A DNA stretch of 64,000 bases from Drosophila miranda (Eukaryota; Arthropoda; Insecta; Diptera; Drosophilidae), in contig NC_046675.1 in the NCBI RefSeq assembly GCF_003369915.1, positions 24,242,001-24,306,000 of the forward strand, in the 5' to 3' direction. The notes under the pieces were generated by a model that was given only the letters and a program-made list of their open reading frames with translations, did not search any database and was not told the DNA's origin. Positions 27,401-39,900 of this stretch are shown piece by piece. Made by a program: the position numbers and the translations under genes. Each line of letters starts with the position of its first letter. Within the stretch, counting starts at the first letter, position 1.

Positions 27401-30215
27401 AGATAGATGTTTTTCAGCACCCAAACAGAAATGAATCTTTCGATTAGAAATGTTTCTTGAAACGATTCGAAATTAGCCTGAGATTTGGACAACAGGAGAG
27501 GTAATTTTTGGTTTCTAGTCTTCCCCTATTTGCACACTCATCCGAAGGTAATTAAAATGTTTCGTTTTGATTTTCAAGACGCCGCCGCCATATTGTAGTC
27601 GATTTGGAACAATCATGTGGCATCATAATGATCTGATCTCTTGGGGCATTCATTGTGAATCGGTTGCTGTATGTACGATATGATGATATTTTTGACTAAT
27701 TTCATTTTTGTTTCTTTCTTTTCCATCCGATGATGTTGCAGAAATTGAGTTTTTTCTAAGGTCTCTATGATTGGTTGGCTAGGGCTACAAATTGCTGAAG
27801 ATATTGTACATATTGATGGACTTTCAAGTGGCCGACGCACAACTTCATTAGAGAGTCGGGGCTTCGGGGATCCCGAGGCCTTTAACCTTTGTTTTTTCGG
27901 GCCACTTGAACTACGAGTACGTACCGTACCTCCCTCTCCCTTCCTGGTTTACCATTTCTTCTCCCTATATAAATCAAAAATTCAATCAGCATCGTTGCTT
28001 GGGTTAAATGTCCCTTGGATGCTGCTGGTGTTTGTTTTTATTGCCTTGACAACAACACAAACACAGAAACACACAAACCCCAACACAAACACACTCGTTC
28101 TCGCACACACACACACATGTGTTGACACGTGTCAAAACTTCCGTTTGTAATCGCACGGAAATACTCGTACTTCTTTGGCACTTTGTGCCTCTGCCCTCTC
28201 CAAAAAACCCATCGAAATATCGAAATTGGGGTAACATTTCGAGTAGATTACTGCCTGTTTTGCAAACATTTCACCGCACCGTTCTCTTGGAAGTTTGTTT
28301 TATATACTTTTGTGTGCTTTCTGTTCGGGCCTCTCTATGGTACATTAAGTTCTTGATTTAGATTATGCAAAGGTTATTTATGGGCTCGTTGCCACTCTGG
28401 TTTTGGTTTTGGCTGGTGGCAGCGGGTCGAAAAATGATAAGTGGGTGTGTAAAAACGTAGCTGAGCAGTCAAGTACGTGTTTATGGATCTATGCGATATG
28501 ATCTGCTTTAAGTGGCGGCCATTAAGACGGTGATAGCTGATGGGAGGGGTCAAAAAACTATGCTAAACAATGTGGAAGATCATAGTTGTATGAAGATACA
28601 AAAATATTGAATATGTTAATGTCTTAGGAATCAAACATATAAGAGTTAAAGCATCTGAACTAGCTCGGAAATAAATAAATATATTTGTTACCAGTCTAGA
28701 AAAATATATTTACACATCTCGAATACAACCAAATCTAAACCCTTTTCCCATCAAACCACAATACTTTCTTTCAAAACATTTGTGTGGAGGATTTTCCATG
28801 CAGTTTATCCACAACTGGTGTTGTCTCTAAGGCCAGATACGATCCGAAAGTTAAAGTCAAGAGCTGTTCACAGGGCTTAGCCAGAGGAAGAGTTGAAGTC
28901 GAAGGAATTATCCGTGTTAGGACAACTTTGGCGGGGATTTGCAACAGAGGGCAAGGAGAAGGGCTTAGGATGCAGAAATTTTACAGGTGTCATAAAAGAA
29001 GGCCCGCGCGTAGGATGGTGGCGGGTTAAGCCAGGGGTGGGCGTTGCACCGACTTTTGCCGTCGGAACGCACGCCCACCTCAAGCCGAAGGGATTTACAT
29101 GCCCCGGAAAGGGTTAAACCCACGGCAAGGTGAACCGATGTGGAGGATGTGGTAGAGCTGGAAGGAGGCGGTTCCATGTGCGACTTACCCGTGTGCGTTC
29201 GCTTGTGGATCTTGAGGTTCTCGCTGCGGGCGAATACCTTGCCACAACCGGGATGCGGACAGGCGAATGGCTTCTCGCCGGTGTGGACGCGTATGTGGTT
29301 GACCAGCTTGTACTTGGCCTTGAAGGGACGTCCGTTGCGCGAGCACCCGATCCAGAAGCAGGCATGGGTGGTGCACTCCGGCCCCCCCACATGCTCCACC
29401 GTCAGGTGGGTGACGATCTCGTGCATCGAGTGGAAGATCTTGTTGCAGGTCTTCCTCCCGCCAGCCTGCACCAGCCCCGGCTGATCCGGATCTATCCACA
29501 GGCACTGCATCTCCTGCTTGATGCTGGAGGCCGACGAGGCTGGCTGGTGGCGCATGTAGCGGAGAAAAGCTCCTGCCCCCGCTGGATGCATGGCGCTCAT
29601 GGCATGATGTGCCGGGTGATGCACTGCCGCAGCGGCCGCGTGATGGTGTGCTGCCGCATGCACAGCCGCCGACGGGAAGTTTCCATGATGCTGGTACGGA
29701 TGGGTGGCATAGGCATCCGCCATTCCCATTCGCATCTGGTGCTGGTGATGGTGGGCCGCCGCGGCGGCATGGTGGTGGCTGTGGAACGGATGCTGGCCAA
29801 AGCCGGAGCTCAGCTCGGCGGCCGCCGCCTGGGCGGGAAAGCTGGAGAAGATCATTGAATCAGCAGCGGCCGAGCTAGCGGCCTGACCGGCACTGCCGGA
29901 CACTCCATAGTCCGTGTCGCGTCGCCCCAGCAGGAAGTCCCGGGAGGCATAGCTGTTGAAGTGCCCGTAGCCCGAGTTCTGATAGGCTGCCGCCGTCACC
30001 GCGGAGGAGTCCGTGCTGCCCTCCAGTTGCTGCTGCTGCTGTTGCTGTTGCTGCTGGTGCTGTTGCTGCTGCTGCTGGCTGGTCATGTCGTGCTGTTGCT
30101 GCTGCTGTTGGTTGCTGCCACTGCCGCTGGCTGTCGTTGTGGTGTTTGGGGACATGCGGAGTCCATAGCTGGCCAGATGATGCTGGGCCGGCTCGATAAA
30201 GGCGTTCATCATCAT
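12034..30215 (-). CDS. opa: Odd-paired, ZIC-family C2H2 zinc-finger transcription factor
   Basis: Opa is the fly ZIC protein, a nuclear DNA-binding factor needed for timely pair-rule patterning and midgut development. Coding exons are 30215-29189, 13108-12939 and 12783-12034 (donors GTAAGT and GTGAGT, acceptors TTTTAG and TTCAG), giving 648 residues ending in TGA. The protein begins [18 protein letters not shown]. It has a poly-Gln tract near residues 36-62 and Ala/His-rich runs at about 140-220. Five C2H2 fingers follow: the long atypical ZIC finger 1 at about 238-276, then 286-311, 319-341, 349-371 and 379-401, with TGEKPF linkers. After a Ser/Gly-rich region come poly-Gln (about 496-523) and His-rich runs, ending GAATAY. 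Intron 1 (16 kb) falls in the linker between fingers 3 and 4, and intron 2 is 155 bp. D. melanogaster Opa is about 609 residues by my recollection, so the excess is mostly Gln, His and Ala repeats. Confidence 0.97.
15958..15986. repeat. GTTCC pentamer repeat
   Basis: Five or six GTTCC units with one CTTTCC interruption, inside opa intron 1. Confidence 0.85.
16152..16171. repeat. (TA)10 microsatellite
   Basis: Uninterrupted TA dinucleotides in opa intron 1. Confidence 0.95.
16335..16365. repeat. CCAGTT hexamer repeat
   Basis: Tandem CCAGTT units. The same hexamer array occurs again at 41394-41422, upstream of opa. Confidence 0.85.
17457..17522. repeat. 22-bp tandem repeat rich in GTTAAC and GATAAC
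   Basis: Two nearly identical 22-bp units (17457-17478 and 17479-17500, one difference) are followed by a third diverged copy, with further GCGATAAC fragments to about 17548. Each unit holds CGTTAACAG and GCGATAACACTG, so the array multiplies GATA-type and HNF1-like half sites inside opa intron 1. Confidence 0.85.
19530..19591. repeat. TCTGGC/TCTGTC hexamer array
   Basis: Imperfect CT-rich hexamers on the plus strand, in opa intron 1. Confidence 0.8.
20775..20801. repeat. AGAAAGC heptamer repeat
   Basis: About 3.5 tandem AGAAAGC units in opa intron 1. Confidence 0.85.
22114..22165. repeat. CTCTGG/CTATGG repeat
   Basis: Imperfect 8-bp units of the form GGCTCTNT, in opa intron 1. Confidence 0.8.
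28051..28117. repeat. CA-rich tract with a (CA)n core
   Basis: ACAAACAC-type units lead into an uninterrupted (CA) run at 28103-28117, in opa intron 1. Confidence 0.85.
28965..29188 (-). other. opa: Open in-frame continuation of opa exon 1 into intron 1
   Basis: If the exon 1 donor at 29188 is not used, the opa frame stays open for another 74 codons to a stop at 28965. The resulting protein would keep fingers 1-3 but lose fingers 4-5 and end in about 75 Ser/Pro-containing residues. The donor GTAAGT is optimal, so the spliced form is expected to dominate. There is no direct evidence that a retained-intron isoform exists. Confidence 0.25.
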
Positions 30216-30461
30216 CTTGGAAAGTTTGTATTGTTTTCTTGGTTATTTTCAATGAAGTTTTTTATAAGTTGTTCGGGCTTTTTCCTAGGCCAAAGCCCAT
30301 CACCACACTTGACACCTCACTAAGCTTGTATTTTCTCTCTATGTATTTTTGTTTTGATATCTCTTGTATCGTAAATATTTGCTTTGCTTTTGAATATTAT
30401 TTCAAGAAACACTCGCGCGCGTTTCTACCGTTTTTCTCAGCGTTCGAACTCGAACTCGAAA

Positions 30462-30530
30462 CGAACTTAACGTTTCAAGACGCGCAGCAGGAATGAAATG
30501 CCCAACAGCTCCTGAAATTCTAGCTATATG
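30462..30530 (-). promoter_or_regulatory. opa: Candidate opa core promoter (Inr + DPE)
   Basis: In the opa direction a TTCATTCC initiator places +1 at 30494. AGTTC lies exactly at +28 to +32 (30467-30463), matching the downstream promoter element RGWYV at its required spacing. A weak TATA-like CATATAG lies near -36 to -30. This gives a 278-nt unspliced leader before the ATG at 30215. No acceptor-like sequence precedes the ATG, which argues against a separate leader exon nearby. Confidence 0.45.
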
Positions 30531-33500
30531 TCTCGGCCGATCGTCGCCTGCGTGCGAGCGAGCACACAACACGCCAGCGGCGCAAGAAGCACTCGATCTC
30601 CTGCGCCAGAGCGAGCAGGCCATACTCCATTCAGTGGTGAGTTTTCGCCACTGTGGTGTGTTTCACTCAGCCCACCACTCGATTGGATGGAGCAGAGCTA
30701 TGGGTGCGAGTGCAATGGCTACTAGAAAATGGCTGACTGCTGGCCCTCCAACCATACGAAAGACGAGTGCAGCAGCACACCATCCGTTCAAAAGCAAATC
30801 CACTGGAAATGTATAGCTCTGTATGGCCATCTCTTTCTGCTCTTAGGGGTAAACTGGTTTCTTGTCAGAAATTAACACCCACTGTGGTTGGCCTGTGGGT
30901 GGTTTGCCTCATCTCTGGTTTTGTTCCGCCGCGGGGTCGGGGCGTCGACCCAGCATGCGCCTGTGCATGGGGCCCCGATGCTGATTGGACCGCCGCGCGA
31001 CCAATTGAAAGCTACCGTACATGCATTTTTCATCAAGTTTTTCGCACTAATTTCACAAAGTTTATTTTTCATTGTCGCTGGCGGGGCTGAAATGTTTTTC
31101 ATTATTTTTCGGTGGGCTCCTCCGTCCCTCCGTCGCCCCGTCGCTGCACCCCGCCTCTTCAGCTGTCAGTTTATCAAATTAGTTGTTTATTTTATTGATT
31201 TTAATGATATTAAGCACATTCTATCCACGGACATTGGCGATTTCTGTTTGGTTTGGGAAAACATTTTTCGGATTGCGATTGCGTAATGAAGACATAAATT
31301 TTCATTAGCCCGCTCCGTTTTTATTCCTTAATTTATGGAATTTTAAATAAGCTTAAAGTATATGTACAAAATTGATACGATCTATTCCCATTCGATTGGA
31401 TTCGATTTTATTCTACCGAGTGTTTGGTGGTTTAACTAATTGGTTTTTTTCGGAGCATTTTTCTGAAGTGATATTTTGAGGTTTGGTGCCGTTTTTAAAG
31501 ATCTTTGGTTTTCTATATGTTTTTTCTCTAATATTCTTTAAATTCTTAATACAAAAATATGTTTAAAATTTAAATAGAATGCAATGTTCCTTCCTCTTCC
31601 GCGTTTTTTAGCTTCAATATCTTCTATGAATACGGAAAACCATATTCTTTTTCTTGTAATGATGCCAATAACCATATGGAGGTTCTCTTCAACAGTTATG
31701 CCATAATATGTATCTTAGAACACCTCACCCCAAGCCGTTAAAATTGGCAGTAAATTGTGACATTAACTGTCGCCGCAGCCTTTGGGCAAAGGCCGTCAAA
31801 CGATTCTGGCCAAACGCTTCGACGACTATTAAAATGTCAAAACAACTCCGCGGCAATCGAGTGCCAGGCCCGACCCCAATGCCATATTTGGGATCCAGGC
31901 GAGACCATAAAACATGAAAGAATTGCACCAAACTGGCGGAGGCCCCATCCCGCAGAGCATCAACGACAAATGTCATTCGAAATGAAGCCATTGCTCCAGA
32001 TAGAGATGGAGAAAGGGGCAGAGCGGTAGAGAGTGGGAAGGGGAAGGGGTTGGGAAAGCATTATACAGAGAGAATCGGAGAGTGGGATAGTGCCTGATGA
32101 AGATGGAGACGTTGTCGGCTGGGCTGGTGCCCGGCTGAAGTGGATTTCTAGCGCATTGCCGTAGAACGAGCTACTCCCATAAATAATGCATTTCCAGCCA
32201 CTTGAAAATGGAAGCGAAAAATGCAATAAACTTTTGGAATAACAACAACAAAACAGAAAAATAAACCAGAAGCTATGGCAAAACAACAAATTAGAAACCT
32301 AGAATCCACAAAAACAAATTTAGAAATGAGGAATCCTAAAACAAACAGCGCCATGGCATAGAACTGGACACAGCAGGTTGCATTCTCCACTCAAGTGGAC
32401 AGCTAGGAAAGCTCCAAGAGAAGCGCATAGAAAGCCTTTCACGATAGCGAAAGCCCTGCCCTCTATGAGCACCAGTTATAAGCAAGACCATTAGCATTTC
32501 GTATGACAAACGTGTCATATTCTATTATTTTGCTATTAACATTTTTCCCATTAATAGTAGGAAGTATTTGATAACCAATATAATCCCTTAACTTCACCCC
32601 AATCCAAATTAAAGCTTTTCCTAATCAGTTTTGGCCACAAAAAAGTGGGCAAACAGTGGGCGTTGACTTGAGGCAAATGGACTCGTGTCATGGACTGTGA
32701 AAGAGCCACAGCCAGAGCCCGAGCCCGAGTCAAAATCAAAACCATAACCGTGTGGACGCCTTTGGCACATGCCGCGATCACAGCGGTGTACAGGTCTCTG
32801 CCTGGGGTTCGCGTTCGCTCGAGTGTTCCTCCATATACAAAGTGAATGCAAAGAGAGTGAGAAGTCTCGCAGAGAAAGAGAGGTTGAGAATACGAGTGCA
32901 TGTGGAAAAGCGTGGGAGTATTTGTCCAACTGGTTTTCATAGGTATTTTATTTCCATTCTTTTGTGGATTTGATTGAAGTGATTGGCAGAAGGGGGGATT
33001 TACGAGTATGTATGAGAAAAGTCAATGGGAAAAGAGGGGTCCTTTAAAGAGGGTTCTGTACAGAAAATGATGGAAGAATGTGCGAAACATTAGGGAATAC
33101 TTTGATAAAGTCTACACAGACTTTTAGTTTTAGTTTGAAAAAGATAAAATATACTTTTCAACAGTATAAAAAAAAAACATCGAACCGATGAATTAATTTT
33201 CTTTAATTTCCGTTTGCGAATTTCCCTTAGGACCTTCAAATTATCTCTAATTTCCCCTAAAAACCTCAGCAACCACTTCCCATTGCACAATCCACCCACC
33301 CATCAGGTAAGAACAGCAAAAAGTAAATTTGCACACACAACCCGCAAAAAATATTAAGAACTAAGCACTGTTAATCCGTAGGCGTGATAGCCTCGAGAAG
33401 AGGATTACAGTTTGGCAACATAGCTTACGAAAGTCAATTTTTTTATGACCCTTGATCCCAAGACACCGGAACAACGCACCAGACACACGGCAAACCCGGC

Positions 33501-33848
33501 AACTGAAATCCTAGCGAGAAATCGGAAAAATAAAATTTGGGAAAAATTATATGCATCATAAAGTTTTCGCCGGAGAAGGAAAGAGAACAATTTTGCTTCA
33601 AAAGAATCATAAAAAAAGTGCGTGACAAGGAGGGAACGAGAACGATAGAGGGAGGCACATCTGACAAGGTCGTGTCAACCATAAATATTTACATGTCATA
33701 AACATCAAGGTGAGGCCCAGGCCCAGGATCACATCCTTTTTCCGCAAGGCGTTTTCCATTGAACAGTCGACACGTACAAAGGCTGAAACGGAAACCTTGA
33801 AGCAAATTTTATGGTCTGAATTGGCAGTTTAGCAAGTAAACCTCGGCC

Positions 33849-33905
33849 CCTGGTCCCTGTCCTCATCCCTGTCCTGGTCCTGGTCCTGGTGCTGGTCCCT
33901 GTTCC
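33849..33905. repeat. CCTGGT/CCCTGT hexamer array
   Basis: Imperfect hexamers, C/T/G-rich on the plus strand. Confidence 0.8.
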
Positions 33906-36900
33906 GAGTCAAGCAGTCAGTCAACTTTCCGGCCTCTAACTCTCTCCGAGACCAAGACCGAGACCTTTGTGATTTATGGTCTGTTAGCCGGACCTCGGGC
34001 AGGATTTTCATTTGAATTGTGACTACAGCTCTGACTGTGACTGTGACTGGGACTGTCTCTCTATTTGCTTCGAGGTTTTCTCGGCCATTGGGCATTTTTC
34101 GCCAGCATAAATTATACAGATGCCTCCTCCGCTGACGTTCGCCCGAGTCAAGTTGTTATTGTGGGCGTTGGTCCCAGAGCAGCCCTAACACCTCAACTAC
34201 CTGTGAACGGTCTTGGTTTCGGTTTGAGTTCTGTGTCCTCTAGGTAGAGGCGTTACAGTTTCCCCAGCCTTAACTCTTTTGAGCCAATTATGTCGACCAC
34301 TTCTGGTTAAATAGTTTAGTTTTCATTAGGGCCCTCACTGCCCTGACTTTTGTTCGCATAAAAAGGTACGAGTATTTTTTCCGCAGTTTGGGAAACTCTT
34401 TTTCGTCTTGAGCTGCATTTTTATGCCCTGAATATCCAGGAAATTGGGTGGAATAGAACAAAAATTAGTTTCGCTGTGGGTGTATAGGTAAAGACAGGAG
34501 ACCTAGTGCAAAAGGGATCATCTGAACAAGGGAACTGTGATTGTCAATGCAATGATCTGGAATTGACAAATATGGAATTTGTTTGTTGAGTTTTTAACTA
34601 CCGTAATTTCAAGGTTTCTATAACCATATGTTCTTACATTTTGATCGCATTAATCAATGTCTTTCAAGTGTCACTTTTATAATGGTTATTTATTAATAAT
34701 TCAAGTTGAAGATATCTGATTTTTATTCACAGCTTTTTAATACATATTCTAAGACTTTGATGAGCATTTCCTTTGGCTGCATCAATCTGCACTTTAAAAA
34801 GATATTTTGGAAAATTTTTAATTCCGTTTTTATTTTTTATTGCTGGAGCTGGAGAGATGTCTCCTCTCTTTTTTCCTCAATTTAAAAATTAAAATTTATG
34901 TGCGAGATTGTAATTGCAACAAACTCTTTCTTGTTTGTTTGTGCGGTTCGGCTGTGCTCGGTCGGCACTTTTAATTAATCGTTAATTATGGCTCATGGGA
35001 GAAGCTCTACGAAGGGCCACGCCCCAGCTGCAGCTCCAGCTCCAGCTCCAAAAGCCCACCGCCTTTGCCATCATCTGTACCGTCAGCACCACCACCCACC
35101 CCCGCTGAGTGTAGTTACATGTACACAGAAGCGTTAATTAAATTTCTGTTTGCCTTTTGGCTTTCCTGGCCAACATCTCCTTTTCCTGGCCAAAAGAGTG
35201 GGAGAGGAGTGTGGCGTGGCGTGAAGGAGAGGAGAGGAGACAGAGATGCTTGGCAATGGCGTAGTAAATAAATATTCATTTAATTTATGGTTTTAATTTT
35301 TATGACTACACAACTTCGGGGCAGACAATTTAGTAGTTTGGCGGAGCGTGGATGGAAATTTAATAACTTTGTTTATGCGCACACTAAATCATAACTAATG
35401 AGCGGCCCCGAAGAGCCGCAGAGAGTGCCACAGAGTGCCAGGAGCCAGGAGATGGAGATGGAGATGGGATGGTAAATGAGATCGCTATTGGGATTGGGGG
35501 AACACAAACTGAAACTGGAACTTGGACTCTGATCGGGGAATGCAGCTGCCTTGAAGAAACCTCAATGACAAGCCAAAACTATTTGATTTACGCTAAGGAC
35601 AGGGGCACAAGCCACTAATTTGGGTTTGAACACCTACAAGGACACACGCGGACACAAAACGGGAATACGGTTTGAAAACTTCTCCTCAAAAAATTGAGAG
35701 ACCACCAGCTGATTTGGCCAAAGGCAAATTGCAGGCTCGCCCTGCGGGATGTTGCCCAGGAATCCCAGGAAAGGAAAGAAAAGGACCGACCTTTGACACG
35801 GACCGACCCAAAGGACAATCAACAAATGAAATGCTTCACAAATTGTCCAGCTCATTTCAACATTTGACAGGGCTTCGAGTGGAGTGGGCCAGGACCACCA
35901 TTCTGCCGTGCTGACAGATCCAAAAGTTGTCTCTCCGAATATTGATTCGTTTGAATATTTTTCCAGCATTTTCAGCTTTCATTTCCGCCGCTGAAACTTT
36001 AGTTTTCCCCTCAAGTTATCTCAGTTTTCCCATCTGCCATATCAGATTATCTACCAGAAGATCTGGTTCTGTCGGCTAAAGACCAAAAGTTATCTCTTTC
36101 CGTATATCAAATGATGGTCCCGAGCCCACGACAAACTAAATGTCAAAAGGTAAATTTCCATATTCCCGAAGTCCCAAAGGGGTTATGATAAATGTTACGA
36201 TCAATTAATAATTGTTAACTAAGCCAAAACGATACGGATCCACGGATCCCCAGTCGGGGCAGGCACCAGGCCAGTGAGCCACAAAATGGAGAATTAATCG
36301 AAGGGCTGCAGGCCTGACAGCCGGAGGAATTTTCTGAAGGGACTGAGGCGAAACTTGAATGCCCTTTCAAAATACACTTCCTGAACACCTTAACACAGGA
36401 GGAACATAATTTACTAGAAGGAAAAAGTAACACAACTATTTGCCAAGAGGTGAAAATTGGTTATCAGAGACATTATTCCAACATTTTGAGCTCCTATCTT
36501 AAGACAGAAAAGCCAATTCGAATACCACATGGCTCAAATCCTCTGCACCCAACATCTGTATTAAGAAGGACTCCGCCATTTTTTAAGAGTATACCAGCAA
36601 AGGAGCCACAAAGACTCGAACCATCGAACTTGCCTGGCTAATAAAATTGTTAGACAGATAAACTGATATTGATATTTTTTTCCGTTTTTGTCTTGCTGTC
36701 GTGTTATTATTGCCGTTGTCTTGTCTCGAGACATCATTTGTAATCAATAAAATTAAATTAAATTCGTCTCTAGGCGACGCCTGGAGATAACCCTTTGAGA
36801 TAGCGGTAGACAACGGATACCAAAACGAACCGAATCCGAATCCGAAACCGAGCCCAAGAGCAGATCAACCACAAACAGCGGCAAGTGTAAACACGTGGGT

Positions 36901-36956
36901 TTGTTGACAAGCAGCCTTATAAGTCTTATAGCAGTCGGAGGAGAGACGAAACGGAA

Positions 36957-36989
36957 CCCCGAAAGGAGCGAGCGAAGGTCGCTCCGGGG
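36957..36989. repeat. GC-rich hairpin
   Basis: CCCC, then GAAA, then GGAGCGA (36965-36971), a 7-nt loop, TCGCTCC (36979-36985) and GGGG. This folds as a 7-bp perfect stem with a 4-bp outer stem and a one-sided GAAA bulge. It stands out in AT-rich flanks and its function is unknown. Confidence 0.6.
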
Positions 36990-39900
36990 CGTTTATCCTG
37001 CGGCACACGCAGTAGGAGGCTCAAAGTGACTGCCTGGGTCTTGACCTGGACCTGGCCCTGGACCCGGTCCCTGTTGCTGTTGCTGCCCTCTCGAAAATCC
37101 AACTAATTAAGTTTTAACGGCACTTGCTAAACATTCGACCTGTTTTGGCCCGCTGTCCGCCCTCTCAATTTCTCGCTCTCTGTCTCTGTTTTCGGATAGG
37201 CGTGTGCACAATGGCTTACAGAGTCCTGTTTTTGTTTGAATTTAAAATAGGATTAAATTGATTTCTCGCTACTCGACAAAACAGTTCTCCCTAACTACCT
37301 GGATGGGACCCGGAATAAGTCGTACTGTAGGTGCGATGAGGTCAGCAGTTTTCTCTCCCAGACATGAATGATGATTGGTTCGGGTATCAATGTCGATTGA
37401 AATGTTCCATGAATTTGGCCCAGCAAACAGGGGAAGCACTTGACAAGGATACTTCAACTGTCAGTGTTAGGGCAACCATTTCGAAAGGTGTCTTCTAAAA
37501 GAGAAATTTATTTTTATATATGGAATATATAATTTTGGGGCAAACAGTTTGAACAATAAAGATTTTATAAAATCTATTTTGTGCAGCATTGAATATTATA
37601 ATAAAGAATAAAAAGTGTTGGCTAGCGCTGATAGTGTTGACTAGCGGTGCCAGTCTTGAGTAACAAAAGAATGTTTGACCACAGTAGCAGAACATTTCTC
37701 CACAATAAAAAACTAAATTAAAGTATTCAGCAACACTTCTAATGAAATCATTTCATATTAAAATCCATCCATGGCAGTACTCAAAAGTCACCCAAAATTC
37801 ATAGCTCGACGATCTGCCTGTTCGATCTTCAACCCTTTGTATCGTAATTCCGGAAACTTTTAGAAGTTTTTGCTTCATTGCATAAATATTTATGCGCTTT
37901 TGAAAATGCTCAACATCTCGGCTCGCCTGAAGTTCGGGGCAATATTTGATAAAATACAAAAGCGAACAAGGCGAATAGAAATGTGTCAATGGCAGGAGAA
38001 GAAGCTGCCAAGGACCCTCATTAGTGTAAGGGGCTGAGCAAAGAACAAGGACCGAAGCGATGAAGTTCTCTCGAAGACGAAGGCCGGAACAATAGAGTCG
38101 AGCACTCCCCTCCACGCCTTGTCCAGGGGCGTGTCGACTGAGTGAACAATTACGAAGGGAACGGCGAGGGAAATATTGGATGGAAATGGATGGGTTGGGA
38201 GGGTCGGTCCCGTACCGGAGGGTACAATTATCGTTGGTGGAACGACCAACGACATTCAGAGAGTCACAAAGACGCTGACATTTACTTGACTTTAAATGCG
38301 CGAAATGGAAATCTGATATTCCCGGATGTTGGACAATTGGCCGGGCTCTATAATGGGGGTCGCCTTGGGCAGCTCTGGCGTCTCCCCTAGCCCCTAGCCG
38401 AATCGAGATCTAGAAACTCCTACTTCTTGAAAAGAAGGAGGAAGGTGTGTAATTATTTTCGTTGCCGTTTTGACTTTCGACTTCCAGAGTCCACATCAAG
38501 ATCCCTCCATATGTGCAGGCCATACATAAGAAAAAAGCGCGCCAGAAACTTTCTCACGCTCCATTTGACAACTTCCTGCCTCTGGAGGTACCGACTTCTT
38601 GCCATTATGCTCCTTTGCCTTAGTCGGTAATTATATGGCCGGGTCCTTGTATTTTTGGCAGCTTTTTTTGTTGTTAGTTGCAAATGCGCATTCGGTTGCA
38701 CATTTCTTGTGGTGGATTTTCATTGAAAAGTGTTCGAGTGGAAGTCGTTAGGCTTTTCTACTTGCTCTGGACAATCTCTCAAGTGGCTGCCTTTAACACT
38801 TTCCGCTCAAGTGTTTGCTCTTTGCTAAAAGAAAGAAAAGGAGTAACAGTTCCTCAAGTTGTTGACTCCTTGAGAGCGGTCTGAAGTGGCCTCGGAACGG
38901 GAAAAAGGCCAAGTCGAGAAGTAAGGCTAATGAGGCCGAAGATTGTCCTCAAAAGTAGAAGGCCAAGGACGAATTGTAAGCTGCTAGTAGTAGAGCTGAC
39001 CTTACTGGTAATATCCCAGATACATATGTATGTATATCCCAAATGACATTTTAAGCCTCAAACCTTTAGTATCCCCAAAAGTCATAGATATTCAATAAAC
39101 TGCATTCCCATTCTCTTAAGGATCGCCTTGGCTACACCCCATACAAGGGTTGATATCTCCCAAGCACATTCTTAGCTCTCCCTGACTGAAACAACATTCC
39201 AACTAATTGAGTTTCAATAATGCGACGGAAGCTGAAAAACAAACAGATCAAGCACTGCCACAGCCGCAGAAAAAGGCTGCACGTCAAGGGGAAAGCCAGA
39301 GACAAAGCCCGGCACAAAGCACAAACTCAAACAGAGACACCGTAGGACAGGACAGTCAGTCCCCAATCCTCAGGCAGGCTCGGCAGGATATCCGTGTCAC
39401 TTAATTGTACGACACTTTATTGGATTTTAAAAAGGACTTTGTCGTCACGCCAACGACAACGACTGCAGCCATGGCCGAGGGTAATTAAATTTCCCGTGGA
39501 GCCAAATTGGATCAGGGCGATGATGACGCACTGGCCCAGTCCCAGTCGCAGTCTCAGTCCTTAATAGAATTGATTGAATTAAGCTCAGGGACCCGGCTAT
39601 GGGCCTGCTTAAATGTCGCCAATGATGATGCTGACGCCTGGAGCCAGGCGGGGAGTCCGTCCTCCACTCAACCCCCACTCCTGAGCTCCTTTGGATCTGA
39701 ATCAACCAATTGCCGGACGGCAAGCAGCTTCTCGTGTTTGCTTCGTCCTGATGCTCGGCAGCCACACGACAGGATATGCGCTGCCTTCGTGGTTCCTGTC
39801 GTCGTGGGATCCCCCGTGGATTCTCTCAATGCGGCGTTAAAATTTTGGGGGTGTATCAATTTCGATTCATTGCCATTTTACTCGTTGCTGTGGGGCCCCC

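Larger units (their letters stand above)
13109..29188 (-). other. opa: opa intron 1, 16 kb, no nested gene seen
   Basis: The intron is bounded by a perfect GTAAGT donor at 29188 and a TTTTAG acceptor at 13109. No open frame in it, on either strand, looks coding. It is AT-rich non-coding DNA with short tandem repeats. Its length and its place in a developmental regulator suggest it holds enhancers, but I cannot delimit any. One exact CAGGTAG (Zelda-type site) occurs at 24691-24697 and its reverse complement at 22887-22893. Confidence 0.8.

Noticed and set aside
29130..29858. Long plus-strand open frame antisense to opa exon 1
   Set aside because: Same reason: it mirrors the zinc-finger exon, and codon position bias fits the minus strand.
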